In this document: positions 1 to 12,519 of the stretch, piece by piece
How positions within the stretch are numbered: position 1 is the stretch's first letter
How the letters are laid out: every line of letters begins with the position of its first letter
Assembly (NCBI GenBank): GCA_002914805.1
Contig: JXTB01000138.1
Span: 398,291 to 462,290, forward strand
DNA: 64,000 nt
Source: Parasponia andersonii
Taxonomy: Eukaryota; Streptophyta; Magnoliopsida; Rosales; Cannabaceae
Direction: 5' to 3'
Position numbers and translations under genes: made by a program
The notes under the pieces: generated by a model
The model's input: only the letters and a program-made list of their open reading frames with translations
Told to the model about the DNA's origin: nothing
Database searches by the model: none

Positions 1-2551
1 AGATCTCTGTACTCTATAAATGTATAAATGTAGTTGAATAGTACCTTATTCTTAGTAAAAAGAGTATATATATATATATATTTTAGAGAGAGAGAGAGAG
101 AGGTCTTAAATTAATTTAACATATAAGGCGCCCTCCTCGGATATGTAGCTGAAATGAACATCATGGCCAGAAGTTCATCTCATTTTCAAACTTTAAGATT
201 CCAAAGTTCGAATATATAAATCTGACCGTTAGTCAGCATTGTATTTCTTGATCAAAACTTTATTATATTTGTGTGAAAAATTGGAACAGAAACAGGGTCG
301 CTCGAGGGCAAGGCCATTAAGGTAATCACCATAGAACTCACTTTGAGTTAAAGCCCAAATTAGTAATTTTCTTTAAAGATTTCACGTATTCGAAAGTTTT
401 TAATATCTATGTGTAAGTGTAAGCTTAATATATATATAAATAATGTACAGTGAGTTTAATATATTATAAAAATCTTAATCTCGATTCAATACATTAATAT
501 ATTTTTCTAAAATTTATGAATTTTTTATTTATCGCAAAAAAAATTGATACGTACCTTGTTTTATTTCCAAAATTGGAACAAATTTTTATTTTTATTTCAT
601 TGTATTTTGTTATAAAGTTTGTTTATTTCAAAACTTTTAAATGTCATTAATTTCTTATTTAACATCAATTCTTTCAGTTATTAAATAAATTTTCATATTA
701 AATCGGCTATTGATATATTTAATCTAGTCAAAATACATTATAGTTTATATATTTTATTACTCGACCAATATATCTAAAAAAAAAGTTGTCTTCTATCTTC
801 AAAAATAAAATTAAAATTTTTTCAAAGAAACTCGTCTAAAAATTTTTTGTAAGTACAATTTAATTCCAAAATATATATATTTTTAATTTTTGCCTTAGGC
901 TCCAAAATTTATTGAGCCGACCCTGAACGGAAATATAAACTTCAATCTTTTAAGTTATAAGAAAAATCAATATTCCATACACGTTTCTTGCGCTTAAATT
1001 TTCTCTCAATGTATAATCTTAATTTATTTGGTTGTTCTTGAAACCATATTGTAGGTAAGGCAGCATAATGATAAGAATACGTATATGTGTAATGTGATTT
1101 ACGTTTTTGATCACTTGCCCTTTTAGTTTTCTTCTTCATATCATATTGGATCTGAGTCATCATTGACTTTTTTTTAATTTCTTAAATCATAGTTATATTC
1201 TTTTCAAATTATTAATAAAGCATTTCCAAAGTATTACATGAAAAAACAAAAAACGAATTGACTATGACTTTAAAGCATTATTAGATTAGCTTCTGATTAG
1301 CTGGTAAGCCGATTAAAACAACTCACCTGTCATTTTGTCGCGTGTGAAGTTACCAATTTTACTTTTATGCATGTGAAATACAGACTCTTATTGCATTTTA
1401 TTATCATAACTTATACCATCGATTCTCGAAAAGATCAACTCAACCCTCTGAAGCGTTAAAATTATATCCTTAGCTATATTGTACTATCTTAATCTTAACT
1501 TCTATTCTATTCCATACAGGCTCCTTTCTTTTCTTTTCTTTTTTCTCCTCCACCAAGAAATGGAGATAAATAAGTGGACTTCCCTAAGGTAATAGATGGT
1601 AATTGTTTTTTTTTAATCTCACACATCATGGGGTGAAAAATAGTTGTGCCAACCCTTCATTTTTTTTTCTTTTAGTGGGAAGTACCAACTTTGGAACTTG
1701 TTCTTTAGAAGAGGGAGAGACAAAGTTGTAAGAAGGAAAGGTACTCTTATGATATTTAGGTTTTTACCGAAAAAAGAGGATCAGATACTCTGCCAGGGAA
1801 GTGCCAACATCAGAGTGTGAAGTCATGGATTTTTTTTGTCCTAGCACGCTTACCAATTTCCAAATTTGGTAACCTTAAATTACAAAAAGGACCAAAATTT
1901 CTCTATTTTTAGCTTTAGGCTTTAGCTTTTTCCACTTATCATTTCTCCGCGTTTTAATATTCTTCACACGCTCCCCCACTCGCACATCTCCAGCTATTTG
2001 GCAACTTAAATAGGAGCACTAGGTAAAACCTACTAGTTTCTCGTGATCCTCGTGCTGTTCTCTTCTGGTGAAGTACCAAATATACCCCCCATCCCCTTTT
2101 AACAAAACGACAAGAATCTTCTCTTTTTGGCGTCAATTATTAAAATGGCAAATTTTATTTTTGTTTTTTATCTTTCGGTAGAAAGAGGAAACATCCTTAG
2201 ATGGATAAGACATTTCACGCTTGAAAGCAATATGTATTGAAGTCAATAATCAATTATACTCCATTATGGCCTTTTCGTACTGAACATGATTATGATTTAT
2301 CTAAATTATTTACTAAGCACGAACCTTTAGTAAAAATACTTAAATAAATTTAATTAAGAACTTAAGATATTTTTATGAACGAATTAATTAAATATACGGT
2401 ATCTATTTCATGCTACTATTATTAAATAAATTAAATATGTAAAATGTGTAAACCAAAATTCTAATAATAGCAATATCAAAGAAAGAAAAATCACGCGCCT
2501 AAAAATTTATTATCTTGCTATAGAGTTAATTCATATATATATATATATATA
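1..2551. other. AT-rich intergenic stretch, no gene seen
   Basis: No coding region, RNA gene or recognisable transposon domain is visible. There is a TA run followed by a GA run at about 66-102 and a short TA run at 2533-2551 that abuts the next MITE. The small open frames here have no family resemblance and no exon-like base composition. This is the distal upstream region of the MADS-box gene, so cis-elements may be present that I cannot recognise. Confidence 0.6.
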
Positions 2552-2790
2552 GTTGCCAATCTAATAAGTATTTTTTTTCTTACTTATGGGTAGGTATTTT
2601 TTTTTAGCCGTTGGATCACCATCTAATGATGATCCAATGGCTATAATGAAGTGCATAAAAAGAAGTGCATCATTAATGCTCTTTTTCTCTCTTACTTTTT
2701 ACAATAAAAAAATGTGTATGCTAAATTTTCATTGGCTAAATTGATACTTATGCATAGGTAAAAAAAAAAATACCTACTGGATTAGTGCCC
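2552..2790. mobile_element. MITE inserted in a TA microsatellite (Micron-like)
   Basis: About 239 bp flanked on both sides by TA repeats (2533-2551 and 2791-2809). The ends are imperfect inverted repeats: the left end reads ccaatctaataagtatttt and the reverse complement of the right end reads cactaatccagtaggtattt. Both continue into a T-run and a 'cttatgggtag/cctatgcataag'-like segment. It has no coding capacity. TA-array targeting resembles the rice Micron MITEs; that parallel is inference, and the superfamily is not established. Confidence 0.6.
2606..2642. repeat. Near-perfect palindrome inside the MITE
   Basis: The arms agccgttggatca and tgatccaatggct face each other across an 11-base centre that is itself nearly self-complementary, so the whole 37 bases could fold as a hairpin. 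It sits about 50 bp inside the left end of the MITE. Subterminal hairpins like this are common in small DNA transposons. Confidence 0.7.
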
Positions 2791-3467
2791 TATATATATA
2801 TATATATATGTAAATTATTGCCCTATATATATATATATATATAAATTATTTGCAAGTGGGTAGGCTTAGATTGATTACTTAGTATCATAATTTTTTTTTT
2901 CCATTCTATTGGATGTTTAATATCTTGCCTTGAAACCGACAAATATATCTCTACCTTTCAGGAAATTGAAATAAATAAAGAAAAGAAAAGAAAAGAAGAG
3001 GAGGAAAAAAAAAACAAAAGACAATAAATAAGCTCATGTAAACCCCAAATTAGCATTACCCTGAATACTACTTTGTGATTGTGAACCCACTTGTTGCCAT
3101 TGTTGGACAAGCTTAATCTATTACATTAGCCATTAATGTTTTTTAAAGTAACAAGTTGCACTAATTTATTTCCAGAAGTTGGATTATTTGGACTATATGT
3201 ATGTATATGATTGGACCTAATTATATAGTACCATAATTAAACTCCCTTTTACCGCACAAATCATACATATCAATCGGTCAAAAGCTAGCCAATACGACGA
3301 CGAAGAAATTAATATAGGTTGGGTCGTGCTTTGCCGAAAATGACACACCACTCTCACTTTAGCATCACTCCTCTCTAACTCCGAGGGGACAAGATGGCCA
3401 TTCCAAAAATACGAAGTCAGTACTAGTCCTAGTAGTAACCTTTATTTGCCTCCCATACTATTTGAAA

Positions 3468-3492
3468 ATAAATAAATAAATAAATAAATAAA
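3468..3492. repeat. Short AAAT microsatellite
   Basis: About six tandem 'aaat' units followed by an A/T run, roughly 200 bp upstream of the predicted transcription start of the MADS-box gene. Confidence 0.8.
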
Positions 3493-3608
3493 AGTTTTTT
3501 TTTTCCCAAAAATAGGAACTACGGTCTACGTATTCGTAGACCCACGCGTCAGCGATCTATACGGTGGACGGCGCTATATACGAAGAGTTCAAATTCTCTC
3601 AGCTTCCC

Positions 3609-3621
3609 ATTGGTCCACGTG
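3609..3621 (+). promoter_or_regulatory. Inverted CCAAT motif and G-box upstream of the MADS gene
   Basis: attgg (reverse of CCAAT) at 3609-3613 is followed by cacgtg, a palindromic G-box, at 3616-3621, about 75-80 bp upstream of the TATA-like box. G-boxes bind bHLH and bZIP factors in plants. The motifs are seen directly; their use here is inferred from position only. Confidence 0.45.
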
Positions 3622-3695
3622 AACCCAGGTGGGAAAACCAGTAGTGGTTTTCTACGCAAAAAGAAAGTGGTTTCTAATACCGGGATACGCTTTCC

Positions 3696-3703
3696 TTATA
3701 TAG
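3696..3703 (+). promoter_or_regulatory. TATA-like box of the MADS-box gene
   Basis: The sequence ttatatag sits 100 bp before the leader-intron donor. It is in the right place to set a start near 3725-3735, giving a leader exon of about 75 bp before the intron at 3804. No transcript data were available. Confidence 0.5.
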
Positions 3704-3803
3704 CTTCTGCTGATGTGATTTCATCAGTACGGCCAAAAAAAACAGCAAGTTTGTTCAATCCAACCTCTCGGTTTGTCTCCATTTGTTTAAAAAGCTTCTC
3801 CAA

Positions 3804-4049
3804 GTAAGTCTCAATTTAATTTTTTTTTTTTTCTTCCAACAATTTTAATTTCTTGCTCTTTTTCCTGTTTGTTTCTCGGGAAATCGTTAGTTCTTCATTC
3901 CAACTCGTGAAACGTCTTTGCCTGTTCGAATCACCGATCTTGATTAACTTAATTAAAGGCTTTTTGTTAATTAAGCTTAATTAATTCGATTTGTTTCGAC
4001 GATTGAAATTTTTGCTGATTATTTTGAAAATGTCTTGAAATTAATATAG
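3804..4049 (+). other. Intron in the 5' untranslated region of the MADS gene
   Basis: A strong donor (caa|gtaagt) and a T-rich, AG-ended acceptor (ttaatatag) bracket 246 bp. The second leader exon runs from 4050 to the ATG at 4084. Leader introns are common in plant MADS-box genes. A later acceptor at 'aacag' (about 4067-4071) is a possible alternative. Confidence 0.6.
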
Positions 4050-4083
4050 GTGAGTAAGAATCAACAAACAGTAGTGGGGGGAT

Positions 4084-4265
4084 ATGGGGAGGGGTAAGAT
4101 TGTAATAAGGAGGATCGACAATTCGACGAGCAGGCAAGTGACGTTCTCGAAGCGGAGAAACGGTCTCTTGAAGAAGGCGAAGGAGCTCGCGATCCTCTGC
4201 GACGCGGAGGTCGGAGTTATGATATTTTCCAGCACGGGAAAGCTCTACGATTTTTCAAGCACCAG
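4084..4265 (+). CDS. AGL17-like: MADS gene exon 1: full MADS domain
   Basis: Encodes residues 1-60 plus two bases of a split serine codon (AG|C). It contains the [23 protein letters not shown]-contact and dimer helix and the [16 protein letters not shown] strand region. The donor is accag|gtcctc. The ATG at 4084 (gatATGGGG) is the universal MADS start, so the start is secure. Confidence 0.95.
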
Positions 4266-4885
4266 GTCCTCGTCTTATTATTAATTATTATTATTATCAT
4301 TTACATACGATCTTAATAATGTCGTTGAATATGCTCCTATTTTAGCTTATAGTACTTAATTCTTGATTTTTCCTCATATTTGGCGCTCTTTTATCTTCAT
4401 GGTATTTAATATAGCATAAATTCGCAGACCAAGATCCATGTATGAATGTATTTATTTGTTTAATTTGATGATTGATTTTATATATTCTTTTGGTGTTTAT
4501 AATGTGGGCATGAACTTCGATTGTGTTTATTCTATCTCGTAGCTTGTTATGTGAATTCCTGAGGCTGAGGGGCTAGCTCTCCGTGTAATGCTATTTATAT
4601 ACATAGACAATGCAGTGTGTTATAGGATATCAATTTGTAGGAATTAATGAAAATTACATGATCACTTATCGAAATAAATTCCTTACAGTAGGAAAATTAA
4701 GGCCCTCAAATAATCAATATAGCAACACTACTTGGTTAGACCACCGAGCATTATTATTCACCAGAAGAGACCTTGGAATTTTTATGTATATAGTTTGAGT
4801 TACATGACAGCTTACAAATTACAATAGGGGACGACATAATGTTCAAGGCTGACCCACGGTCATGCTATTTAATTATGATCTACAA

Positions 4886-4924
<39 letters not shown>

Positions 4925-5673
4925 AGTGCATATTGATTAAGAGTTTAGATTCGAGTTTGTGTGAGAATTTGTAGATAAGTAATTAAGACTTAAATAGATG
5001 TACTGCTCAACCGGCTATAGGTGTCATGAGTGAGTGTGTGTGTGTGTGTGTGTATACACACGTCTGTGAATATTTATGTATATATGTAGAGTTAGAAGAG
5101 CTGCTTCAATTAGGCTGTTAACGTTGTTGTTCTTTATCATGTGAAGATAACTAGTACAGTATTGTTGACAGAAAGTTTCCTCCTTAATTACTCAAAAGTG
5201 CTGCACAAATATTGGTTCTATATATAGATTTGGAAGCTGTTACTTTAGGATCATTATTCCACAGGTAACATGGTTTGTGAAATAGTATATGGCAAACCCT
5301 TCAAAATTTAGATCAGAAGACGAGGTACATTTTGTCATTAGTGTGATTAATTAATTAAGATAATGATAAATCAAACTTGTCACAATATTCAAGTGAAACG
5401 ATAATATAATCATTTCTCTATGTTATTTATCACATAGAACAAAAAATTATCAAAATTTTACCTCTTGGGATCTTCTCACCAATATTTAGAGAACTCATAT
5501 TTTAGGGCAAGTCCCAATATATAAACAGTTAAATATAAAATCCCCCACTTATACACGAAAAAAAGGGCATGCATGTAGTCATGCATTTGTTTTATAATAC
5601 AACTTAAGTCTCTATTGATACGTACTAAGATCATGATCATTCACATCATGTAAAATTAAAATGTGCAATTGAG

Positions 5674-5711
<38 letters not shown>

Positions 5712-8700
5712 TATATATATCTTATTTCTTCAATAACATCTTAAACTAATAGTAAATATCCAATTCGATAGTTGAACGTTTAGATAGATATGTAATCAAA
5801 ATCTACAAATTTCTAACTCATATAATATTAGGCTAACAAACAATATTTGTTAGTATTAGCTTAACTAGGACGTATCAACATATATAACCATCCAACAAAT
5901 AGAAAATAAAACCACACGTTTAATAAGTAGAAATACATTCTATGTGTTATTAGATGCTATCGTGATTATCTTTAGCGTTAGATGCTATCATAATTTTCTT
6001 TAGCGTCTCTTGTCATGAGGTGAGATCTATTATATATGTTACATATTCGTAATAGATCATATAAATTGATGGGATTTAAAGCATATGTAGGATCTAGTAA
6101 TCCCTAAAGTTCTAAACTAGGGTTCAAAATAAGCCCAAGACCAATCTAATATGCACAAATTGATCCAATCTAATTTGCAAACTGCGGACAACTGTACCTA
6201 TGCAAATTGAATTGGATTGAAATTCTGAAATATACACTTCTGTGAATCAAATGTAATTTCAATTTAAACGTATCTGATCCAAACTTAATTTATACACAAA
6301 AAAATGTCTATATATTGGTTGTATTTTAAGGTGATATAAACTTTTACTATTTGTATTTTAAGGCGTTATAAACTTTTAATATACACCATATCTTACCTGA
6401 TTATTAACCAAAAAAATCTTAAAACCTAAAACTAAAAATAAATAATTTAAAACAAAACATAAACATAAAGGTGAATATGTGCTTAATGATCTGGCAAGAA
6501 ACAAAAGTCCTTGTCAGAAACAAAGCTCTTTTAACGAAATGACTTTAGAGGTTTCCTAATGAGAGGAGTGCTCTATAGTATAAAGTTATCAAGAGCAAGT
6601 ATGGACTAAATCCCAATCAGTAGGATATTGCGATGGTGGAAACGGTGACTTCTAGGAGTCTATGGAAAGCCATAGGAAAGCCATATCCTGACTTCATGAA
6701 GAATTTTTCCGATACGTGAGTTTTAAAGAAGGCAATGCTACAAGAATCAGATTTTGTGAGGATTTTTGTGTAGGGAACAATACTTTATATTGTGCTTTCC
6801 CTCTTTATATAGATAATCAATTTCCAAGAATAACCCCGTTTCAAATTTTTATGAGGGCTTGGCCTAGAATTCAAGAGACTCAATAGGTTAGAACTTTCAT
6901 TTTGTGAGGAACTTAAGTAATAGGGAAGTTCATCATATGTTAGAGTTGATCGATCGGCTATCATCGATAAGACTTTGCTCTAATGTCGAAGATAGAAGAG
7001 TTTGGATGAAAGATCAGTTAGGAATTTTTACATGCAAGTCAGCATTTCTTTGCTTAAGCCACGATGTTACCGAACTAACACTTCCTACATCTAAGATCTT
7101 TTGGAAAACTCCAGCTCCATCTAAAGTCAAGGTATTCACTTAGTTGTTAGCTTTGGGAAAACTGAATGCTCCAAAGGTGTTACAAAAAAGACCGTATCAA
7201 CTTTTATCTACGAAATGGTGTGTCCTCTATAAAAAGGATTACGAGTCTACAAATCACTTATTTCTTCATTGTAGTTTTCTCTAAAGTTATGGAGTAAGAT
7301 GTTGAAGGAGTTTGGAAGAAGTTTGGTGATTCCAATATCTTATTCCAACTTGATGGGATAAGGTCAGGGTTTTAATTTGAATAAGAAAGGAAGACTCCTT
7401 TGGAAGGTGGCTATTTTAGCAGGTTATTGGGCATTATGGCTGGAACAAAATAGAAGGATCTTTGGGGGAGATGAAGATTACATAGAATCAGTATCGGACA
7501 AGGTTAGACTTTGGGTAGCTATATGGTTACACGATAAAAGTTTTTAGTAATTTTTCCTTTCCTGACATAGTTAGGAATCAGAGTCCCTTTTGTTATAGCT
7601 TTTGCCTTTTTGTTTTCCTTGGTAGATTTCTTATTTACCACTATTTGTATTTTTCCCTATTTTAATACAAGTTTTGTTTCTTATCAAAAAAAAAAATGAT
7701 CTGACTTAAATACCTGATCTGATCTGATCTGTACATCTGAGGATTGGATTGGAACAATTGAACTTTTTTTTTTTTTTTCTTGTTAGTGGGAATCGATTAG
7801 ATGTATTTATGAAATCCACATTTAGTGTGGTTCAAATATCATATGTCTAAATAGGGTGGTTTCAATCTGTTGAATATATAGTATCTCTATTCTAAACCAA
7901 TTACGAAATGAAGAGATAAGCGAGTATTTAAAGTGAGATTAGGAACCCAAAAAGTACCCTAAGCTAAAATTTTTAGTATGTCATAATATCATAGTTGACC
8001 AAAACCATTACCCGTGTGTGGCGATTGGCTCATTTTGTAGTTATTAAATGACCAAAATTGCGACTATGATAAATGTGAATCACTCTACATAAGTATTATG
8101 TAGTCTTTATAATGTGAACCCCTTAGTATAAGACACTGAAGTCTCAACGGGATCATGTGTATCCTATTACTCACGGTGAGAATGCTAGCACTCGAATGGG
8201 GAAATTTGCAACCACCACAAGTCTCAAAGTGTACCCTATAATGGTTTAAATACTGTTGACTTAGGTACTCACACATCTTTTAAGTAGTACTAGTTTTAGG
8301 TAAATCCCAATGTGGCTTTCCGATAGATTTTTTTTTTCTTCTCTAGAACATTTCTCGAAAACAAAAATAACTCTCTTTCGAAACTCTTCGATAACATCTT
8401 CCTTGAGTTAATGGTTAAGGAATTTATTGGCACCATATGTGGCATAGGAAGTACTCTTGTTCCCGTGCCTTCGAAAATTGTTGGTCTTATAAATATCTAT
8501 GTAGCTTTTATCTACTAGTCAATACTCTTTCTTGGACGAAGCTTGGACCTTGAATAGCTAGAAGCAAATACTCCATGTTGGACATACAATATTGCCATTA
8601 TTCTAGCACCACCAGTGATGAGTGCACAATTTCTTTGTGCATGTTTGCACTGAGCTATTTGAGGGTTTTTCTTTATATGTTCACTCTAAAATGTAGTGAA

Positions 8701-11700
8701 TGGAGTTAGGTAGAAAATGAGACACAGCAAAAGCCTCGTTCAATCTCTTATTAAAAGTCTGAAGACTCACCTGCAATACAAGTTCTACAAAACCTAGTTT
8801 ATTTCCATTGGATGAGACAGAAGATAGTAATGAATTTTTCAGTTTTTACTATTATATAAGATGTTATCATATCATTTAGTACTTAAGCAACAACAAATTT
8901 TACTCTCATAACTCAAATCGGCATTGTCTGTAATGGACAATGATAGTAATTACTTTAAGTTACTCATAGATACGAGGCACATATGGAATCTATAACTTAT
9001 AATGATTTATGTTTTTTTTTTAGCTCATTATTTATACTAAGTGGTAACCTTTACTGAAATGGGTTTATCTTTCTTGTAAAATATGTCGAAAAATGAGATT
9101 GGATTGTTAGAATATTTTGTTGAAGCCCTCGAATCCCTATTAAGGGATCTATATCATAGGTAGGTTAAACCAATGTAGAAAAGTCCATAACTAGTAGACT
9201 ACAATTGGCCAAGCCACTAATCAACAATTGGCTAAGTCGACTTTATTGCTGAATATTTATAGAACTAATTATTTTTTAATTTTTTTTTAAAATACATTCT
9301 TGAAGTGACCTTATATTTAGGGAATAATAAATTTATCCATTTTGACATATTTTATAAGGGATAATTTTTCTCAAATTGATCATCATAAATATGGTAATTT
9401 TTTAATCATAAACAAATATAATTGTAGAGATTTATCATTCCTGAGAATATGAGGTTTTTTTATTTTTTTTAAAAGTGGGACTTAACTAATGACCACCACT
9501 TACTACAAATTTAAAAGAAAATAACACACACACTCTACCAAGGTTTGAACCCCTGACCCCCCCCTCCAAACTCACACACACACAGCTCAAGTCTTAGACC
9601 AACTGAGCTAGCCCCAGTTGGCTCCTGAGAATATGAGGTTAATCCGAAGAAAAACACATATGATAAAAATATGATTAACCTACATCAAAGGCATTATTCG
9701 TATCTTCCAAAAGTACTATAATTCGTATCTTCCAAAAGTACTATAAGTTGAATACTTTTTTTGGTACTCTAGTTTAGCCCTTACTTAAAAGTAAGCACTA
9801 ATGATTTTCCCACACATCTTGGTATTAGAGGCTTGAATTATCACTCATACAAACTATTGGCAAATTAAGTTAATATGACCTAATTCTTAAGCTAATATTT
9901 TTTTAATTTACTCTATCTATCTTATCTAATATACGGTATAGTCAAATATAGTTTAGGCTATTAAAGTGCCTAACTTGTTTTTCACCTTAGATTTTAGGCC
10001 CTATTTTGAACTTACTTTCCTAAATATGGTGCAAAAAAGAGTGCTAAATAGTATAGATGCTAACAAGGGTGGAAACATATACTACATGCATGAGCAGCCT
10101 ACTTATTATCAAAAAATTACACATAAACAAAAACAAAGAAATAAAAAACTAAAAACGGAGAAGTAGAGTGAAAGCAATCTTTCTCAAACCAATGGCCATA
10201 GACTTTGCCTAATTAGTAACCACATTCATCTCTAGTATTGAGGTTTAAAGTGCAAATTTCCCAACTCTAATTAGAAAGGAAAAAAAAAAAAAATCTCTCA
10301 ATTATGTCCAACACCTTTGCTTCATGCAAAAGTGAAGCCATAAATGTCCTATTTAAATTCATCTCTTCGATCTATCTCAATTAATCAATTATATATTATC
10401 TGAAAAGCTTTACCAAACTATTAGTTCGTTTTCAAATTTCATATTAGTAATCTTAATTTGGTCTTAAAACTTTTTAAAAAAAAAACAATGTCAACTTTAA
10501 AATCTACAAAAATTATGTTACATTAATTTTTCTTTTCCCGCATACAACAATTAAACTTGAGTTTTAAGAGAAATATATTTTAATTACAAGAATTTTATAG
10601 TTTAGATAAAGTCATTTAAAAATCAAACCACATTAAGCAGTTTTTTGTCTTGGGAGTGGAAATTTGAATTTATACCCTACATTCAGAATATGTGCGGTTA
10701 CAACTAAATTATACACATGACCATGCATTGTAGTTTTTAACTTTATCAAATATTAGCATTGACATTATTTTGAAAGTCAAGTTTATGAGGACCAAATCGA
10801 ATCTAGGGATTTTCGTAGTATCATTTATGTGCTCATAAAGTCATGTGGAGGCACCATTGCTCGTCATTGCTTGTTAAATGTGATGACATGTTACTTACAG
10901 TACAAGGAGACGAGTAACGACAAGAATCAAGCTATATATGTTGTACTTTAGTCAAAATCAACTTGCAAATGTGCTAATGATCTAACTTCTAGATCTAAAA
11001 TTTTCAAGGAAAATTTCGCTAGTGTTCATAGAGGTTCCTTATGTTTCTCTTCTCATTTTTCTCAACTTGTTTGCGAATTATAACAATGCCGGAAAATTTG
11101 TATAATATCAATCTCATTAACCACTTAAAATATCACTAAACTCTATATTTTGTGTGTACCTATAGCAAATGAGCTATTCATCCAATTGTAGTGATAACAA
11201 GGTCACGTGCGGCCAGTTCCTTGTTGATTCTATTGTAGTTTTTCTTTATCTACTTTCTTCCTCTTACATTAATTATTATTCAATATCATAAACAAAGAAG
11301 AAGGAAAAAATAACGTAACTGAAAAAGGGTGATTGACTTTTATATTTAAGTATTTAAAATGTAAATATACTAACAAATATAAATATAAATATAAATATTG
11401 TTAAACTATCTTTTTGAAGGGGAATTTCTTAAAACATAAAATTCAATATGAACAGGGAAAAAAAGTTCCTAAAACTTAAGAGCAATATTTTTCTTATTAT
11501 TGAATTGTTTTCAAATGAAGCTATAATGTAGTTCCTTTGTACTATTAAAATAAAGATACTACCGTCATTTTAACTATATATGCATGCAGAAAGAGGCCAA
11601 TTCCACATACTTGCGGCTTAAGAGAATTACACTAGAAATCTTTAATAAAAGTCGAACAGAATAACATTCTAAGACAGTGCCTTAAATTTTAGTTTTATGC

Positions 11701-12455
11701 TTAGCTTAAACTGAAATACATGTTACTTGTAGAAACGAGATATGCGCACAGAGTTATATAATAGCTCACATCGTACATCTTGCAAAAGCTGATTAATTGA
11801 TGATAGTTTATTAATAGATGAAATCAAGCATTAAATTTACAGAAAAAAAAAAAAAAGAAGAAGAAATATATCGAACCACCATCACATTTTCTTAATTTCC
11901 TTGATACAGTGGTCTAAAGATCCCTCAAAGCAGTGAGCAGCCCCACCTCCAAGCATCACAGTACTTCAGAGAAATAAATATCGAATAAACAAAGGAGTTT
12001 CAAAATCCTGTTAGACTTACTCCATTTTCCCTCCCTATATTAACTGTAAACTGAAAGGTTTGTGAATTTATACAAAGCCTGTTCCATGTTGGTTTTTGAA
12101 CTGTAAAATACGAGTGTGCTGGTACTCCTGAGTGAGCAAGGTACGCCAGGGAATTAATCTCTCTCTCTCTCTCTCTCTCTTCTTTCGCCGCTTTCAATTT
12201 CTCAATTAGGGTTTTGATTTTTGGCTTTTGGGGTCTCAATCGTACAGGTCACTGAGCAGGACTGCCCGCATTTGCTCTTCTATGGCCCATCAGGCTCTGG
12301 CAAGAAAACCCTAATCCTGGCTCTCATCCGCCAGATTTTCGGTGCTAGTGCCGACAAGGTCCCCTTTTTCTGCCTTTTCTTTCCATTCTTCTCTCTTTCT
12401 TTTTATTTTCTTTGTTTGTCTACCTCGAAAATTTTAGAGAAAACAAAAATTACGN

Positions 12456-12519
<64 letters not shown>

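Noticed and set aside
9457..9622. A tRNA gene on the minus strand
   Set aside because: Box A and B are present but the acceptor and anticodon stems do not form, and the A-tail and target duplication mark a SINE.
12000..12239. Minus-strand frame opposite the RFC3-like region
   Set aside because: Shadow frame over a GA run; contains a RERERE repeat and no recognisable domain.
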